64,000 nt of DNA, taken from Desulfomicrobium sp. UBA5193. Lineage in GTDB: Bacteria > Desulfobacterota > Desulfovibrionia > Desulfovibrionales > Desulfomicrobiaceae. Made by a program: the position numbers and the translations under genes. Positions 41,317 to 49,860 of the stretch are shown in pieces; the first letter of the stretch is position 1, and every line of letters starts with the position of its first letter. A model generated the notes under the pieces. That model saw nothing but the letters and a program-made list of their open reading frames with translations, had not been told where the DNA came from and did not search any database. The stretch is from NCBI GenBank assembly GCA_002412965.1, contig DHWB01000003.1, forward strand, positions 774,322 to 838,321, in the 5' to 3' direction.

Positions 41317-43065
41317 TTATCTGCGACGCGAAAGACGAGACCCTTCAAAAAGACCCTGAAAGAAATTTACCGCATTCACGCCAAGCGAGCGGATGCGGTA
41401 TCCCCCTTCCTGCACGACCACGGTGTGCTTCCCGAGCGCCCCGATCAATTTCCCGTTGTGGAAGAAATCCCTGGCCTGAAAACACCATGTGCCGGTGGGG
41501 TCTCCCTTGGCCGTATCCAGTCCGAGCCCGACCACCAGAAACGCAGGATCGAAGTCGGTGATGACGCGCAAGGCCTGGCGCAACACTTCGGCATACTTTT
41601 CCCCGTCCACCGCTTCGGGCAGGGCATAATTGAAGTTGAAACCTTCGCCCTGGCCCTCGCCCTTTTCTTCGGGGAATCCGCTGAAATATGGGTAGGCGAA
41701 CTTGGGGTGACCGTGAATGGAAACGGTGAGCACGTCGCTCCGGTCATAGAATATGTTCTGCGTCCCGTTGCCGTGGTGGTAATCCACGTCGAGGACCGCC
41801 ACCCGTCCCTGACCGCTCAGATGCTGGGCAATCACGGCTGAAGTGTTGAAATAGCAGAACCCCCCGAAGGCCCGGTGCTCCGCATGGTGGCCCGGCGGCC
41901 GCACGAGGGCGTAGGCCAGGCGGCGGCCGTCGAGCACTTCCTGGGCCGCGGTCATCCCGCAATCCACTGCGCGGCGGGCAGCAACGTAGGCATTGCCGTT
42001 CAGGGGCGTGAAGGTGTCGATGCAATAATAGCCCGCCCGCACGGCCAGATCCTTGGGTGGCCGGGCCGCGTTTCTGATCGGGAAGACATATGGATACACC
42101 GACTTGTTCTCGGGCAGCGTAGCGCAAACGTGCTTCAAATACGCGACAAATTTCTTGTCGTGGACGCTTGTTATGAATTTTTCAGAGAAGTGTTTTGTGT
42201 CCTTTTGAGCGAATAATTCCGTCTTTCTGATTTCTCTCAAAATTGAATCTATGCGCACCGGGGATTCGACATACCCACGTTCCCGCACGTGATGGATCAT
42301 GTGCTTGTCGTTGCAGATCAGCGCTATTTTCCGATCGGCGCTGATGCTCTGCATTTTGGGCGAGATCGTCTCCTTTTGGTAGCGGGCGTCGCGCAACTCC
42401 ATGGAGCGCAGCGGTATGGAGTCGAGCACCATCTGCACGTACTTGGGAGAACATGTTTGTGCGTATTTTCTCTCCAGAATTGCGCGCATGATGTTGCGTG
42501 TCCGTTCCCTCGACAACTGGAACGGCTTGTCCAGAGGGTCCGCAACCAGATACGGAGGGCAATCGTCCGTCGGTGACAAGGGGGTTTCGTAAGCAGTATT
42601 GATGATCGGGCGCGCGCCGTAGCGCTCGTAAAAACGCAGCCGGGCGATGTTTTCACGCAGCAGGGTCTTGTCCCGGCACAGTTCGGGGTCGTCGGGCAGG
42701 CATTCGAAAAAGAGAGCCGTGTTGCCGAGGGCGCGCGCCTCTTCACGCACCCGCTCGTACAGTGCGGAGCCGACGCCTCGTCCACCGTGGCTCAGGCTGA
42801 CCGAGAGATAATCAAGGTAGCAGAAGCGCAGGTCGGAAAAATGGCAAAAAAGGGCGAACCCCTGCACCATCCTGCGCTGTCCCTCGGCCACGAAGACGAT
42901 GGTCCGGTAACCCTTGGCCAGGGGATTTTTGAGCGTGGCGGGCAGGTTTGCCACCTCCTCCGGCGCAAGCGACGGAAAACGCTCGGCCAGGATGGCCTGG
43001 ACCTGTTCGACGCTCTGGCTGTCGGCAGGGACTGTCGTGTCATAGATGGGGCGTATGCGAAACAT
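41317..43065 (-). CDS. Acetyltransferase-deacetylase fusion: GNAT domain plus histone-deacetylase-fold amidohydrolase, 582 aa
   Basis: Residues 1-170 are a GNAT domain with the acetyl-CoA loop GGRGVGSALYE (94-104) and LDYLSVS. From about 290 to the end is a class II-like HDAC/acetylpolyamine amidohydrolase domain with every catalytic residue: H393-H394 (PPGHHAE), zinc ligands D428 and H430 (DVDYHHGNG) and D517 (GLGLD), and Y556 (EGGY). The two halves would add and remove acetyl groups, perhaps on polyamines or protein lysines. The ORF is continuous across the junction with no frameshift. It stands alone. Confidence 0.88.
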   Translation of the reverse strand: MFRIRPIYDTTVPADSQSVEQVQAILAERFPSLAPEEVANLPATLKNPLAKGYRTIVFVAEGQRRMVQGFALFCHFSDLRFCYLDYLSVSLSHGGRGVGSALYERVREEARALGNTALFFECLPDDPELCRDKTLLRENIARLRFYERYGARPIINTAYETPLSPTDDCPPYLVADPLDKPFQLSRERTRNIMRAILERKYAQTCSPKYVQMVLDSIPLRSMELRDARYQKETISPKMQSISADRKIALICNDKHMIHHVRERGYVESPVRIDSILREIRKTELFAQKDTKHFSEKFITSVHDKKFVAYLKHVCATLPENKSVYPYVFPIRNAARPPKDLAVRAGYYCIDTFTPLNGNAYVAARRAVDCGMTAAQEVLDGRRLAYALVRPPGHHAEHRAFGGFCYFNTSAVIAQHLSGQGRVAVLDVDYHHGNGTQNIFYDRSDVLTVSIHGHPKFAYPYFSGFPEEKGEGQGEGFNFNYALPEAVDGEKYAEVLRQALRVITDFDPAFLVVGLGLDTAKGDPTGTWCFQARDFFHNGKLIGALGKHTVVVQEGGYRIRSLGVNAVNFFQGLFEGSRLSRRR

Positions 43066-44021
43066 TTTTTGTATCCCTGTAAGACTTCGTCTGGGTTGGC
43101 CGTAAATGCAGTTTGCCTGTCGTTGCGGCTTGATGCCGCGATTCTATTCCACGACAGGCGTTGCGTAAACGCAAAGATGGGGATCCTCTAGTCTGGGATA
43201 GGGTTTTCTTGGACACGAAACTTACATGACGATTTTGGGCCATCCAACCGACGAGCTGACTGTCATATATGGCACTTGCGCCGCATGTGACGGCTTTCGG
43301 TTACTAATTTTTCATGCCTGTACCCATCTCAATCTCTTTTAATCTTGAAATCAGATAGTTACGCACGCGTAGCCGTGATGCGTTTCAGGCGCGAAAGTTG
43401 CTATTTGGGTTTAGCTGCAGTTCGCGCTGACTTGGGGTTCGTGTACAGTTCATTAAAAAACGAGTGTGAGAGCAGAATCGATTCATTTTTTCAGTCATTA
43501 CGGCTTCGCTTCGATCACCCAAAATTCAAGTATCAAGAAGACAAGAGGAAGATGAGCAATCAATAACTTTAGGAATCCTCTCAGATGAGTATTCAATTCT
43601 TCGCATGGTCAGAGAATAAAATTAGCACCGCCAACCACAAGGAATTGCAAATTGAAAGCCACTCTACAGCCTCTATTATTCGATGAAACAAGTGCCGGGG
43701 GGGTAAAAACCCCGAGTTTAGGCGTAGATTCTCACGTTGCTGGTCTAGAAGATGGCGTATACGCAATGGACCTGAATACGATGCACCGCGAGGAGCTTTT
43801 ACGATTAGCAATGATTGGGCGCTATTTGACTACGTATGCTGAGGAGTTACTGTTCGAGCGAGATGGAGGTTTGAAATTATAGGCCTGAATCCGTGAAAGC
43901 AATATGACTCAATTCATTAATAAATAAAAATCAACGATTCTTGCGCAGAGAAAATTGTATATAAAAACTTGTCAAAGTTTTTTCGAGCTAATACTTTTTT
44001 TTTATTTAAAATGATAAAATA
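43066..44021. other. AT-rich, gene-poor region
   Basis: About 950 bp of visibly lower GC than the flanks. No ORF matches a family I recognise. Several short frames occur (for example near 43345-43566 and 43585-43686), but only 43652-43882 has a reasonable ribosome-binding site. It has the look of horizontally acquired or decayed DNA. Confidence 0.5.
43652..43882 (+). CDS. Hypothetical small protein, 76 aa (uncertain)
   Basis: An ORF beginning with TTG and preceded by AAGGA at an 8-base spacing. The product ends with an acidic, helical stretch (MHREELLRLAMIGRYLTTYAEELLF). No family is recognised. It lies in the AT-rich island, and no promoter or neighbour helps. It may be a remnant. Confidence 0.3.
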   Translation: MKATLQPLLFDETSAGGVKTPSLGVDSHVAGLEDGVYAMDLNTMHREELLRLAMIGRYLTTYAEELLFERDGGLKL

Positions 44022-44054
44022 ACTGGGGCTATTCAGATTGAATAGCCCCAGTTT
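44022..44054 (-). terminator. Rho-independent terminator of htpX
   Basis: AACTGGGGCTATTCA and its exact complement form a 15-bp stem with a 3-nt loop (44022-44036 / 44040-44054). Read on the minus strand, ATTTTATCATTTT follows, ending the htpX transcript. Confidence 0.85.
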
Positions 44055-44126
44055 CAACATTCGTGAATGGCTGGATGCATGATGGCGAGGGCTTGTCATC
44101 GTTGATGAACTCAAGGCCCAAGGGCG

Positions 44127-44969
44127 TTACATGGCCATGAGGCGTGTGACCCTGTCTTCCGTTGACGGATGGGTGGAAAAGAGGCTGGCCAGCTTGGACG
44201 CCGTGAGGGGATTGACGATGAACATGTGCGAGGTGGCCTGGGTCGCTTCCTGCATGGGCGCTGCCGTGGCGGACTGCTGCAGCTTCTGGAGCGCGCGGGC
44301 CAGGGCCTTGGGGTTACCACACATTCTCGCTCCTCCTTCGTCGGCCATGAATTCGCGCGAGCGGGACACGGCCATCTGGATGAGCATGGCCGCGATGGGC
44401 GCGACGATGGCCATGACCAGGCTGCCGAGCACGCTGCCCCCGCCCTCTTCGTCGCTGCTGCGGCCCATGCCGAAGATGGCTCCCCACTGCAGCATGCTGC
44501 CGAGCATGGAGATGGCTCCGGCGATGGTCGCGGCGATGGTCGCGATGAGCGTGTCGCGGTTCATGACATGCGTCAGCTCGTGGGCCATGACCCCCTCAAG
44601 CTCGTCCCTGGACAGGATGCGCATGATGCCTGTGGTGGCGGCCACGGCTGCGTTCTCCGGATTGCGGCCCGTGGCGAACGCGTTGGGGCTGTCCGAAGGG
44701 ATGACGTAGACCTTGGGCATGGGCATGTTCGCCTTGCGGGCCAGGTTTTCGACGATGCCGTAAAAATCCGGGCTCTCGGAGCGGGTCACTTCGCGAGCCT
44801 TGTACAACTTGAGAATGATCTTGTCCGAGTTCCAGTAGGCGAAGAAGTTCATGCCTCCGGCGATGACGAAGGCGATGACCATGCCGGACTTGCCGCCGAT
44901 GGCGCCGCCCATGGCGACAAGAATCAGGGTCAGCAGGGTCAAGAGAAAAGTGGTCTTGAGCACGTTCAT
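44127..44969 (-). CDS. htpX: Membrane-bound zinc metalloprotease HtpX, 280 aa
   Basis: Family M48: two N-terminal membrane helices (about 6-24 and 29-48), the catalytic HELTH (VMAHELTHVMNRDT), a second hydrophobic pair (about 140-195) and the downstream Glu zinc ligand in EFMADEGGARM. HtpX degrades misfolded inner-membrane proteins. The ATG at 44969 has GGAGGA five to six bases upstream; the frame continues 220 bp further upstream, but that stretch is the riboswitch, so the longer start is rejected. Expression is predicted to be controlled by manganese through the riboswitch at 45004-45160. Confidence 0.95.
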   Translation of the reverse strand: MNVLKTTFLLTLLTLILVAMGGAIGGKSGMVIAFVIAGGMNFFAYWNSDKIILKLYKAREVTRSESPDFYGIVENLARKANMPMPKVYVIPSDSPNAFATGRNPENAAVAATTGIMRILSRDELEGVMAHELTHVMNRDTLIATIAATIAGAISMLGSMLQWGAIFGMGRSSDEEGGGSVLGSLVMAIVAPIAAMLIQMAVSRSREFMADEGGARMCGNPKALARALQKLQQSATAAPMQEATQATSHMFIVNPLTASKLASLFSTHPSTEDRVTRLMAM

Positions 44970-45003
44970 TATTTTCCTCCGTGTTGAGCCGGGGTAAAGA
45001 AAA

Positions 45004-45160
45004 AGACCTTTATCCGCGACTGGGTTGGGATAAAGGTCTGGCTGATCTGACACGTGTGTCGGATTCCCGGGTCCGGGCGGTGACGCCGTATTGACGAACC
45101 TCGGGTCGGCTGCTTGCGCTGTCCGCGCCATGAGCCGATAGCTACTCCCCTTTGAGGGCT
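45004..45160 (-). promoter_or_regulatory. yybP-ykoY (manganese-sensing) riboswitch with terminator platform, 5' of htpX
   Basis: Minus-strand reading: CAAAGGGGAGTAGC (45154-45141) opens the aptamer, GTCAATACG and CACCGCCCGG follow in the conserved internal loop, and CCAGACCTTTATCC (about 45041-45028) closes P1, pairing CCTTT with AAAGG. This order and spelling match the yybP-ykoY class. The closing strand AGACCTTTATCC (45039-45028) is also the exact complement of GGATAAAGGTCT (45015-45004), which is followed by TTTTCTTT: an intrinsic terminator mutually exclusive with P1. Metal binding should therefore favour read-through into htpX, 35 bp further on. Confidence 0.88.
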
Positions 45161-45256
45161 TTAAAATAAGATCCGGGTCGGGGGGTGTCAAGGGCGTCGT
45201 TCGGGCATGTGATGATATTCTTGACCCTTGCGGCGCTGTTGGGAGAGGACGGCTTT

Positions 45257-45841
45257 ATGAAATTTGTCCCTCCCGCCAAAATTCTCATCGCCTCTGACAT
45301 CTTCGGGATGACGGAGGCCTTCCTGCGCCTTGCGCGCAGCCTGGGACCGGAACCGGTGCCGCTTTGCGCGCATGAGGACCAGGCCCTTTCTTTTGAATCG
45401 GAAGCCGAAGCCTACGAGAGGTTCATGCAAACGGGCGGGATTGACGCTTACGTCCGAAGAATGTGCGCGGTGCTGGCCGCTGATCCGGCGATCACGGCTC
45501 TGGTCGGCTTCAGCGCAGGCGCGACGGCGGGATGGATCATTTGCGGCTCGGTTGAGGCCCCCCGGGTCGGAACAGCAGTTTTGTTCTATGGATCAAGGAT
45601 TCGCGATCACGCAGCGTTGAGACCTGCATGCCCGGTCCGGCTCATCTTTGCCGAGCACGAGGTTGGGTTCGATCCCGGACCATTGGTCCAGAGCCTTGCC
45701 ACGCGGGGCATACCGGCCGAGCTGGTGCGGGGTGCGGGGCATGGCTTCATGAATGAATTGTCCACGAAGTATTCCCCACAGCTGTACCGGCACTTCCTGG
45801 GCGAGCTGCGCAGGCACATGGCCGCTTCGGACCAAGGCTGA
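45257..45841 (+). CDS. Dienelactone hydrolase-family alpha/beta hydrolase, 194 aa
   Basis: An alpha/beta hydrolase with the nucleophile elbow GFSAGA (Ser rather than the Cys of true dienelactone hydrolase), the acid Glu region in LIFAEHE, and the catalytic His in GAGHGFMN. It is shorter than typical DLH (about 230 aa). Substrate unknown. ATG 45257 has GGGAGAGGA upstream; the frame extending back to 45185 lacks one. Confidence 0.75.
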   Translation: MKFVPPAKILIASDIFGMTEAFLRLARSLGPEPVPLCAHEDQALSFESEAEAYERFMQTGGIDAYVRRMCAVLAADPAITALVGFSAGATAGWIICGSVEAPRVGTAVLFYGSRIRDHAALRPACPVRLIFAEHEVGFDPGPLVQSLATRGIPAELVRGAGHGFMNELSTKYSPQLYRHFLGELRRHMAASDQG

Positions 45842-45861
45842 AAATCGCGACGATGTACCCC

Positions 45862-45896
45862 AAAAAAAGGCCCGAAGCGTTCTCGCCCCGGACCTT
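45862..45896. terminator. Bidirectional terminator between the convergent hydrolase and acyl-CoA synthetase genes
   Basis: AAGGCCCG (45867-45874) pairs with CGGACCTT (45889-45896) with a G-T wobble. Read on the minus strand it runs into seven T residues, so it chiefly ends the acyl-CoA synthetase transcript; TTTT on the plus strand can serve the hydrolase. Confidence 0.75.
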
Positions 45897-45922
45897 TTGC
45901 GGAAGTATTCAGACAAGGCAGG

Positions 45923-47668
45923 CTAGTTGACCGGATCCGCGTTCAGATCGTTTTCTCCGTTCTCCCCGTTGCACTCGCAGTGCCCCTTGCGCTCTTCCTC
46001 CTCGCGGATGACGCGGCGCAGCACCTTGCCGACAATGCTCTTGGGCAGGTCTTCCCGGAATTCGACCTGTTTGGGCACCTTGTAGCTGGCCATTTTTTCG
46101 CGGCAAAAGGCCAGCACGTCGGTTTTGCTCAAGGTCGCGCCATCATTGAGCACGATGTAGGCCTTGATGATCTCGCCGCGGGTAGGGTGCTTGATGCCCA
46201 CGCTGACGGCTTCCTTGATGGCCGGGTGCTCGTGCAGCACCTCGTCGATCTCGCGCGGGTACACATTGTAGCCGCCGGTGATGATCAGGTCCTTCTTGCG
46301 GTCGACGATGAAGAAATAGCCGTCCTCGTCCATGTAGGCGATGTCGCCGGTGTAGAGCCAGCCGTTCCGGAGCACGCTGGCCGTCTCGTCGGGCCGGTTC
46401 CAGTACCCCTGCATGACCTGCGGCCCGCGAATGACCAGTTCACCGATCTTGCCCACGGGCAGGGGCACCGAGCCGACCTCCATGTCCACGATGGCGGCGT
46501 CCGTGTCCGGAAAGGGCAGGCCGATGGAGCCGTTCTTGCTGTTGCCGCGCAAGGGGTTCAGGTGCGTGATGGGCGAGGCCTCGGTCAGGCCGAAGCCTTC
46601 GATGATGTTCGCGCCGTTGCTCAGGCTGTTGAACTTTTCCATGACCGGCACGGGCATGGGCGCCGAGCCGGAGATGCAGTAGCGCACCGAGGACAGGTCA
46701 TATTTTTCAAGGTTCTTCTGTTGCAAGAGGGCGATGAAGATGGATGGTGCGCAGGGGAAGATGGTTGGGCGTTTCTTGTCGATGGTTTTCAGCACGTCCA
46801 GGGGCACGAACTTGGCCATGGGCACGAGGGTCGCGCCGATGAGGGTACCAAAATTGACGCAGACCGTCAGTCCGTAAATGTGAAAAAAGGGCAGCAGGCC
46901 GAGCATGACCTCGCCGGTGTCCTTGATAGTGTGCAGGATGGCGCTGGCCTGCTGGGCGTTGTAGCCCAGATTGGCGTGGGTTAGCATCACTCCCTTGGAA
47001 ACTCCCGTGGTCCCGCCGGTGTACTGCAGCGCGGCCAGATCCTTCATGGGATCGACGGGATGCGGAGCCTCGATGGCGGCTCTCTTGAGCAAGCCCTTCC
47101 AGGGCAGGACGGTTGTCCCGTCGTAGGGGATGGCTTTAAGCTTGTACTCGCGCCGGGACTTCAGGGTGTAGAGGACATCGAGCGGGAAGCGCAGGCAGTC
47201 GGCGATGGAGGTCACGAAGATGCGCTTCAGGTGCAGCTTGGAGCGCAAGCCGTCTATGCGTTTCCACAACAGATTCAAGGTGATGAGGGTCTTGGCCTCG
47301 GAATCGTTGAAATGGTGGACCAGCTCCTTTTCCATGTACAGCGGGTTGGTCATGACCACCACGGCCCCGATCTTGAGGCAGGCCCAGTAGGTGATGACCG
47401 CTTGGGGGCAGTTGGGCAGCATGATCGCGACCCGCTCACCGGGCCGGACACCGGCCTTCTTCAGGTTGGCCGCGGCCAGATCGACGAGGTGCTTGAGCTT
47501 CCTGTAGCTTACGCTCCAGTTGTTGAAGACGATGGCCGGACGGCTCGGATAGCTGGCCGCAGTGCGCTCCAGGATCTCGAAGAGCGGGATGGTTTCATAG
47601 TCCAGATTCGGACTGACTTCCTGATCGTAGTGCTTGAGCCAGACTCTGTTGATCCCCTCTGCAATCAT
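45923..47668 (-). CDS. Long-chain fatty acid-CoA ligase, 581 aa
   Basis: An ANL-superfamily enzyme: AMP-binding P-loop LQYTGGTTGVSKGVML, A5 motif EGFGLTEASP, A7 (YTGDIAYMDEDGYFFIVDRKKDLII) and the C-terminal catalytic Lys in SIVGKVLRR. It activates fatty acids via acyl-AMP to acyl-CoA. The last 20 residues (CECNGENGENDLN) are an unusual acidic, cysteine-bearing tail. It is a single-gene unit with its own terminator. Confidence 0.93.
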   Translation of the reverse strand: MIAEGINRVWLKHYDQEVSPNLDYETIPLFEILERTAASYPSRPAIVFNNWSVSYRKLKHLVDLAAANLKKAGVRPGERVAIMLPNCPQAVITYWACLKIGAVVVMTNPLYMEKELVHHFNDSEAKTLITLNLLWKRIDGLRSKLHLKRIFVTSIADCLRFPLDVLYTLKSRREYKLKAIPYDGTTVLPWKGLLKRAAIEAPHPVDPMKDLAALQYTGGTTGVSKGVMLTHANLGYNAQQASAILHTIKDTGEVMLGLLPFFHIYGLTVCVNFGTLIGATLVPMAKFVPLDVLKTIDKKRPTIFPCAPSIFIALLQQKNLEKYDLSSVRYCISGSAPMPVPVMEKFNSLSNGANIIEGFGLTEASPITHLNPLRGNSKNGSIGLPFPDTDAAIVDMEVGSVPLPVGKIGELVIRGPQVMQGYWNRPDETASVLRNGWLYTGDIAYMDEDGYFFIVDRKKDLIITGGYNVYPREIDEVLHEHPAIKEAVSVGIKHPTRGEIIKAYIVLNDGATLSKTDVLAFCREKMASYKVPKQVEFREDLPKSIVGKVLRRVIREEEERKGHCECNGENGENDLNADPVN

Positions 47669-47767
47669 GGTCTCCCCCGTCGGATAAGAAGTGAAGAAAC
47701 GTACCTACAGGTCTCCGCCTGCGGCTGCAACCCTCATAGAGCACAGGCAAAATCTACAAACTTCCAG

Positions 47768-48940
47768 TTATGGGCGATCCAGAATCATGAGCACTTCCAT
47801 GTGCCAAGTGCCGGGAAACATGTCGAAGAGAGTCAGGGACGTGACCTTCCAACCGGCGTCGAGGAGGGGTTTGGCGTCGCGGACGGTGTTGACCACGTCG
47901 CAGGATACCCAGACCAGCCGCCGCAGGCTGTCGAGCCCAAGCAGGGTGCGGCCGATGCCTTTGGCCCCGGTGCGGGGCGGATCAAGGATGGCGGCTTCGG
48001 GAGCGAACTCGCTCACCATTTTCCAGGCGGCGGGCTTGGACAGGTCTGCAGCGCGGAATCGGGTTGATTTAAGGCCCAGCCGTTTGGCGTTGCGCGTGCC
48101 CGTGTCCACGGCAAGCGCCGATCCTTCCACAGCCAGCACGGTCTTGCCGCGACTCGCCAGCGGTAGGGCGAAGTTGCCGGCTCCGCAGAAGAGATCGGTG
48201 ATGCGCTCGAAGTCGTCCAGCGCGTTCACGGCGGAGAGGACAAGCGTCTGGTTCAGTGCCCAGTTGGCCTGGAAAAAGGTGCCGGGCGGAAGGAGCAGGG
48301 TCAGCCCGAAATTCGGAAAGGAGAAGGGCAGATCATCCGTGTCGTGCTCGGTGCGGGCCGCGCCTGTGTCGGGGCTGGCCGCGATGGTGAAGCGGCCGTC
48401 GGGCAGGCTGGCAGCCAGGGCCGGCATGGCCTTGGCCAGGGGTGCGGCCAGGAGGTGGCAGTCTGTCAGGGGCACGAGGACGTTGCTGGCATGGCCCATG
48501 GCGTGGGGCAGGCCGCCGCGCACATGGATCTGGCCGCGCCAGCGATAGCGCCAGCCCTGGGGGCTGGGCACGACCTGCAGCTCGGGCATTCGCGCCCCGT
48601 GCTCACGGCCAAGGGCGCGCGAGAGTGCGTCGCGCAGCATGTCCGCTTTGAGGCTGGTGCCCGCCTCGGGGCTGACCATGCCGAAACGAGAGCCGCCACA
48701 ATCCCCGGCGTGAGGGCAGGGATGGACTCCGCGCAGGGGGGAGGGGGTGACGATGTCTACGGCTTCGGCCTGCAGGAAGTCCTTGGCGGTCTTGGTCACG
48801 CGTGCGGTGATGGTCTCGCCGGGGAGTACGCCGGGTTCGATCATGACCACCTGGCCGGAATCAAGCCTGGCCAGCCCCCGGCCTCTCCAGAGAAGTTTTT
48901 CGACCTGCAGGGTCAGGAGCTCGTGGCTCAAGGCATCCAT
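47768..48940 (-). CDS. RlmD/RumA-type RNA 5-methyluridine methyltransferase, 390 aa
   Basis: An N-terminal TRAM domain (LTLQVEKLLWRGRGLARLDSGQVVMI) and a class I SAM fold with DLFCGAGNFALPLA, ILDPPRTGAKG and the catalytic cysteine motif VWVSCD. The Fe-S region reads HPCPHAGDCGGS, so the third cysteine of the usual C-x5-C-G-G-C is a Ser. The likely target is a uridine in 23S rRNA or tRNA. The start at 48940 lies two bases after the agmatinase stop and has only a weak RBS, suggesting coupling. Confidence 0.88.
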   Translation of the reverse strand: MDALSHELLTLQVEKLLWRGRGLARLDSGQVVMIEPGVLPGETITARVTKTAKDFLQAEAVDIVTPSPLRGVHPCPHAGDCGGSRFGMVSPEAGTSLKADMLRDALSRALGREHGARMPELQVVPSPQGWRYRWRGQIHVRGGLPHAMGHASNVLVPLTDCHLLAAPLAKAMPALAASLPDGRFTIAASPDTGAARTEHDTDDLPFSFPNFGLTLLLPPGTFFQANWALNQTLVLSAVNALDDFERITDLFCGAGNFALPLASRGKTVLAVEGSALAVDTGTRNAKRLGLKSTRFRAADLSKPAAWKMVSEFAPEAAILDPPRTGAKGIGRTLLGLDSLRRLVWVSCDVVNTVRDAKPLLDAGWKVTSLTLFDMFPGTWHMEVLMILDRP

Positions 48941-48942
48941 GC

Positions 48943-49818
48943 CTAGGCCAGCCCGAGCCAGGCGGTGAGGATGCGCTGGATAAGCTTGACCGCGGCGGTT
49001 TCGGAGGCCTGGGAGCCGTGGATGGGCGCGAGCTCGCACATGTCCATGCCGACCAGGCGCGGACCGAGGCCGTCCTTCCAGAGTTCCTTCCAGAAGCGGC
49101 TCATCCAGGCGTACGCGATGCCGCCGGGTTCGGGCGTGCCCGTGCCGGGGATGACGCTGGGGTCCATGCCGTCCACATCAAAGGACAGGTAGAGCGGGCG
49201 GCTGCCAACAAAGGTCCTGATCCGCTCCGCCGCTTCAGCGGGGCTTGGCAGTTCCCAGGCAAAGATGGTCATGAGGTCCAAGGGAGACTGAGCACGCATG
49301 AAATCCCGCTGTTCCCGGCACAGGGAGCGGATGCCGAGCTGGGCCAGGGGGATGCCCATCTCCCGCGCGCGCGCCATGATGCAGGCGTGGGAATAGGGCG
49401 TGTCCCCGTAGCTTTCGCGCAGGTCGGCGTGGGCGTCGACATGCAGGATGACCAGATCTGGATGGGCCTTGTGATAGAATTCAAAGAGCGGCAGAGGCAC
49501 GGAATGCTCACCGCCCAGGGTCAGGATGAAATCGCGGTGGGCGTCCAGGCCCTGCAGGCGCTCGCGCATGAGCTTGTGCAGGGCTTCGGGTCCGCTGACC
49601 GGGGGATGGATCACGGGCAGGGGAGTGAAGTAGGCCAGATTGCCCAGGTCAAGGTTCAGCTCCGCATCATAGGATTCGATCTGCACGCTGGCCCGAAACA
49701 GGGCTTCGGGCCCCAGGCGGGTGCCCGTGCCATAGCTGACCGTTCCCTCGTAGGGGACGGGCAGCACAAAAATGTTTCGGCCCTGCTGAGGGCCGAGATC
49801 GAAAAATTCGTTGTGCAT
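48943..49818 (-). CDS. speB: Agmatinase / ureohydrolase, 291 aa
   Basis: Ureohydrolase metal ligands are present in GGEHSV, HVDAHADLR and SFDVDGMDPSVIPGTGTPEPGG. Agmatinase converts agmatine to putrescine and urea, the last step of the arginine route to polyamines. ATG 49818 has AAGGAG six bases upstream; the TTG at 49833 is unlikely. No arginine decarboxylase is in the window. It is co-directional with the RNA methyltransferase and the SPOR-argS-fabD block. Confidence 0.92.
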   Translation of the reverse strand: MHNEFFDLGPQQGRNIFVLPVPYEGTVSYGTGTRLGPEALFRASVQIESYDAELNLDLGNLAYFTPLPVIHPPVSGPEALHKLMRERLQGLDAHRDFILTLGGEHSVPLPLFEFYHKAHPDLVILHVDAHADLRESYGDTPYSHACIMARAREMGIPLAQLGIRSLCREQRDFMRAQSPLDLMTIFAWELPSPAEAAERIRTFVGSRPLYLSFDVDGMDPSVIPGTGTPEPGGIAYAWMSRFWKELWKDGLGPRLVGMDMCELAPIHGSQASETAAVKLIQRILTAWLGLA

Positions 49819-49860
49819 GGAAGACTCCTTCAAATTGGGTCGGACGGATATGACCCTGGA

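Noticed and set aside
38376..43065. Possible operon or biosynthetic cluster
   Set aside because: Genes alternate in strand, each has its own promoter region or terminator, and no common pathway is evident.
43230..43300. TGGCAC..GC resembling a sigma-54 promoter
   Set aside because: The -12 element does not match TTGC at the required spacing and no gene follows.
44127..45191. Extended HtpX of 354 residues
   Set aside because: The extra 74 residues are translation of the riboswitch; the start at 44969 has a strong ribosome-binding site and begins at the first membrane helix.
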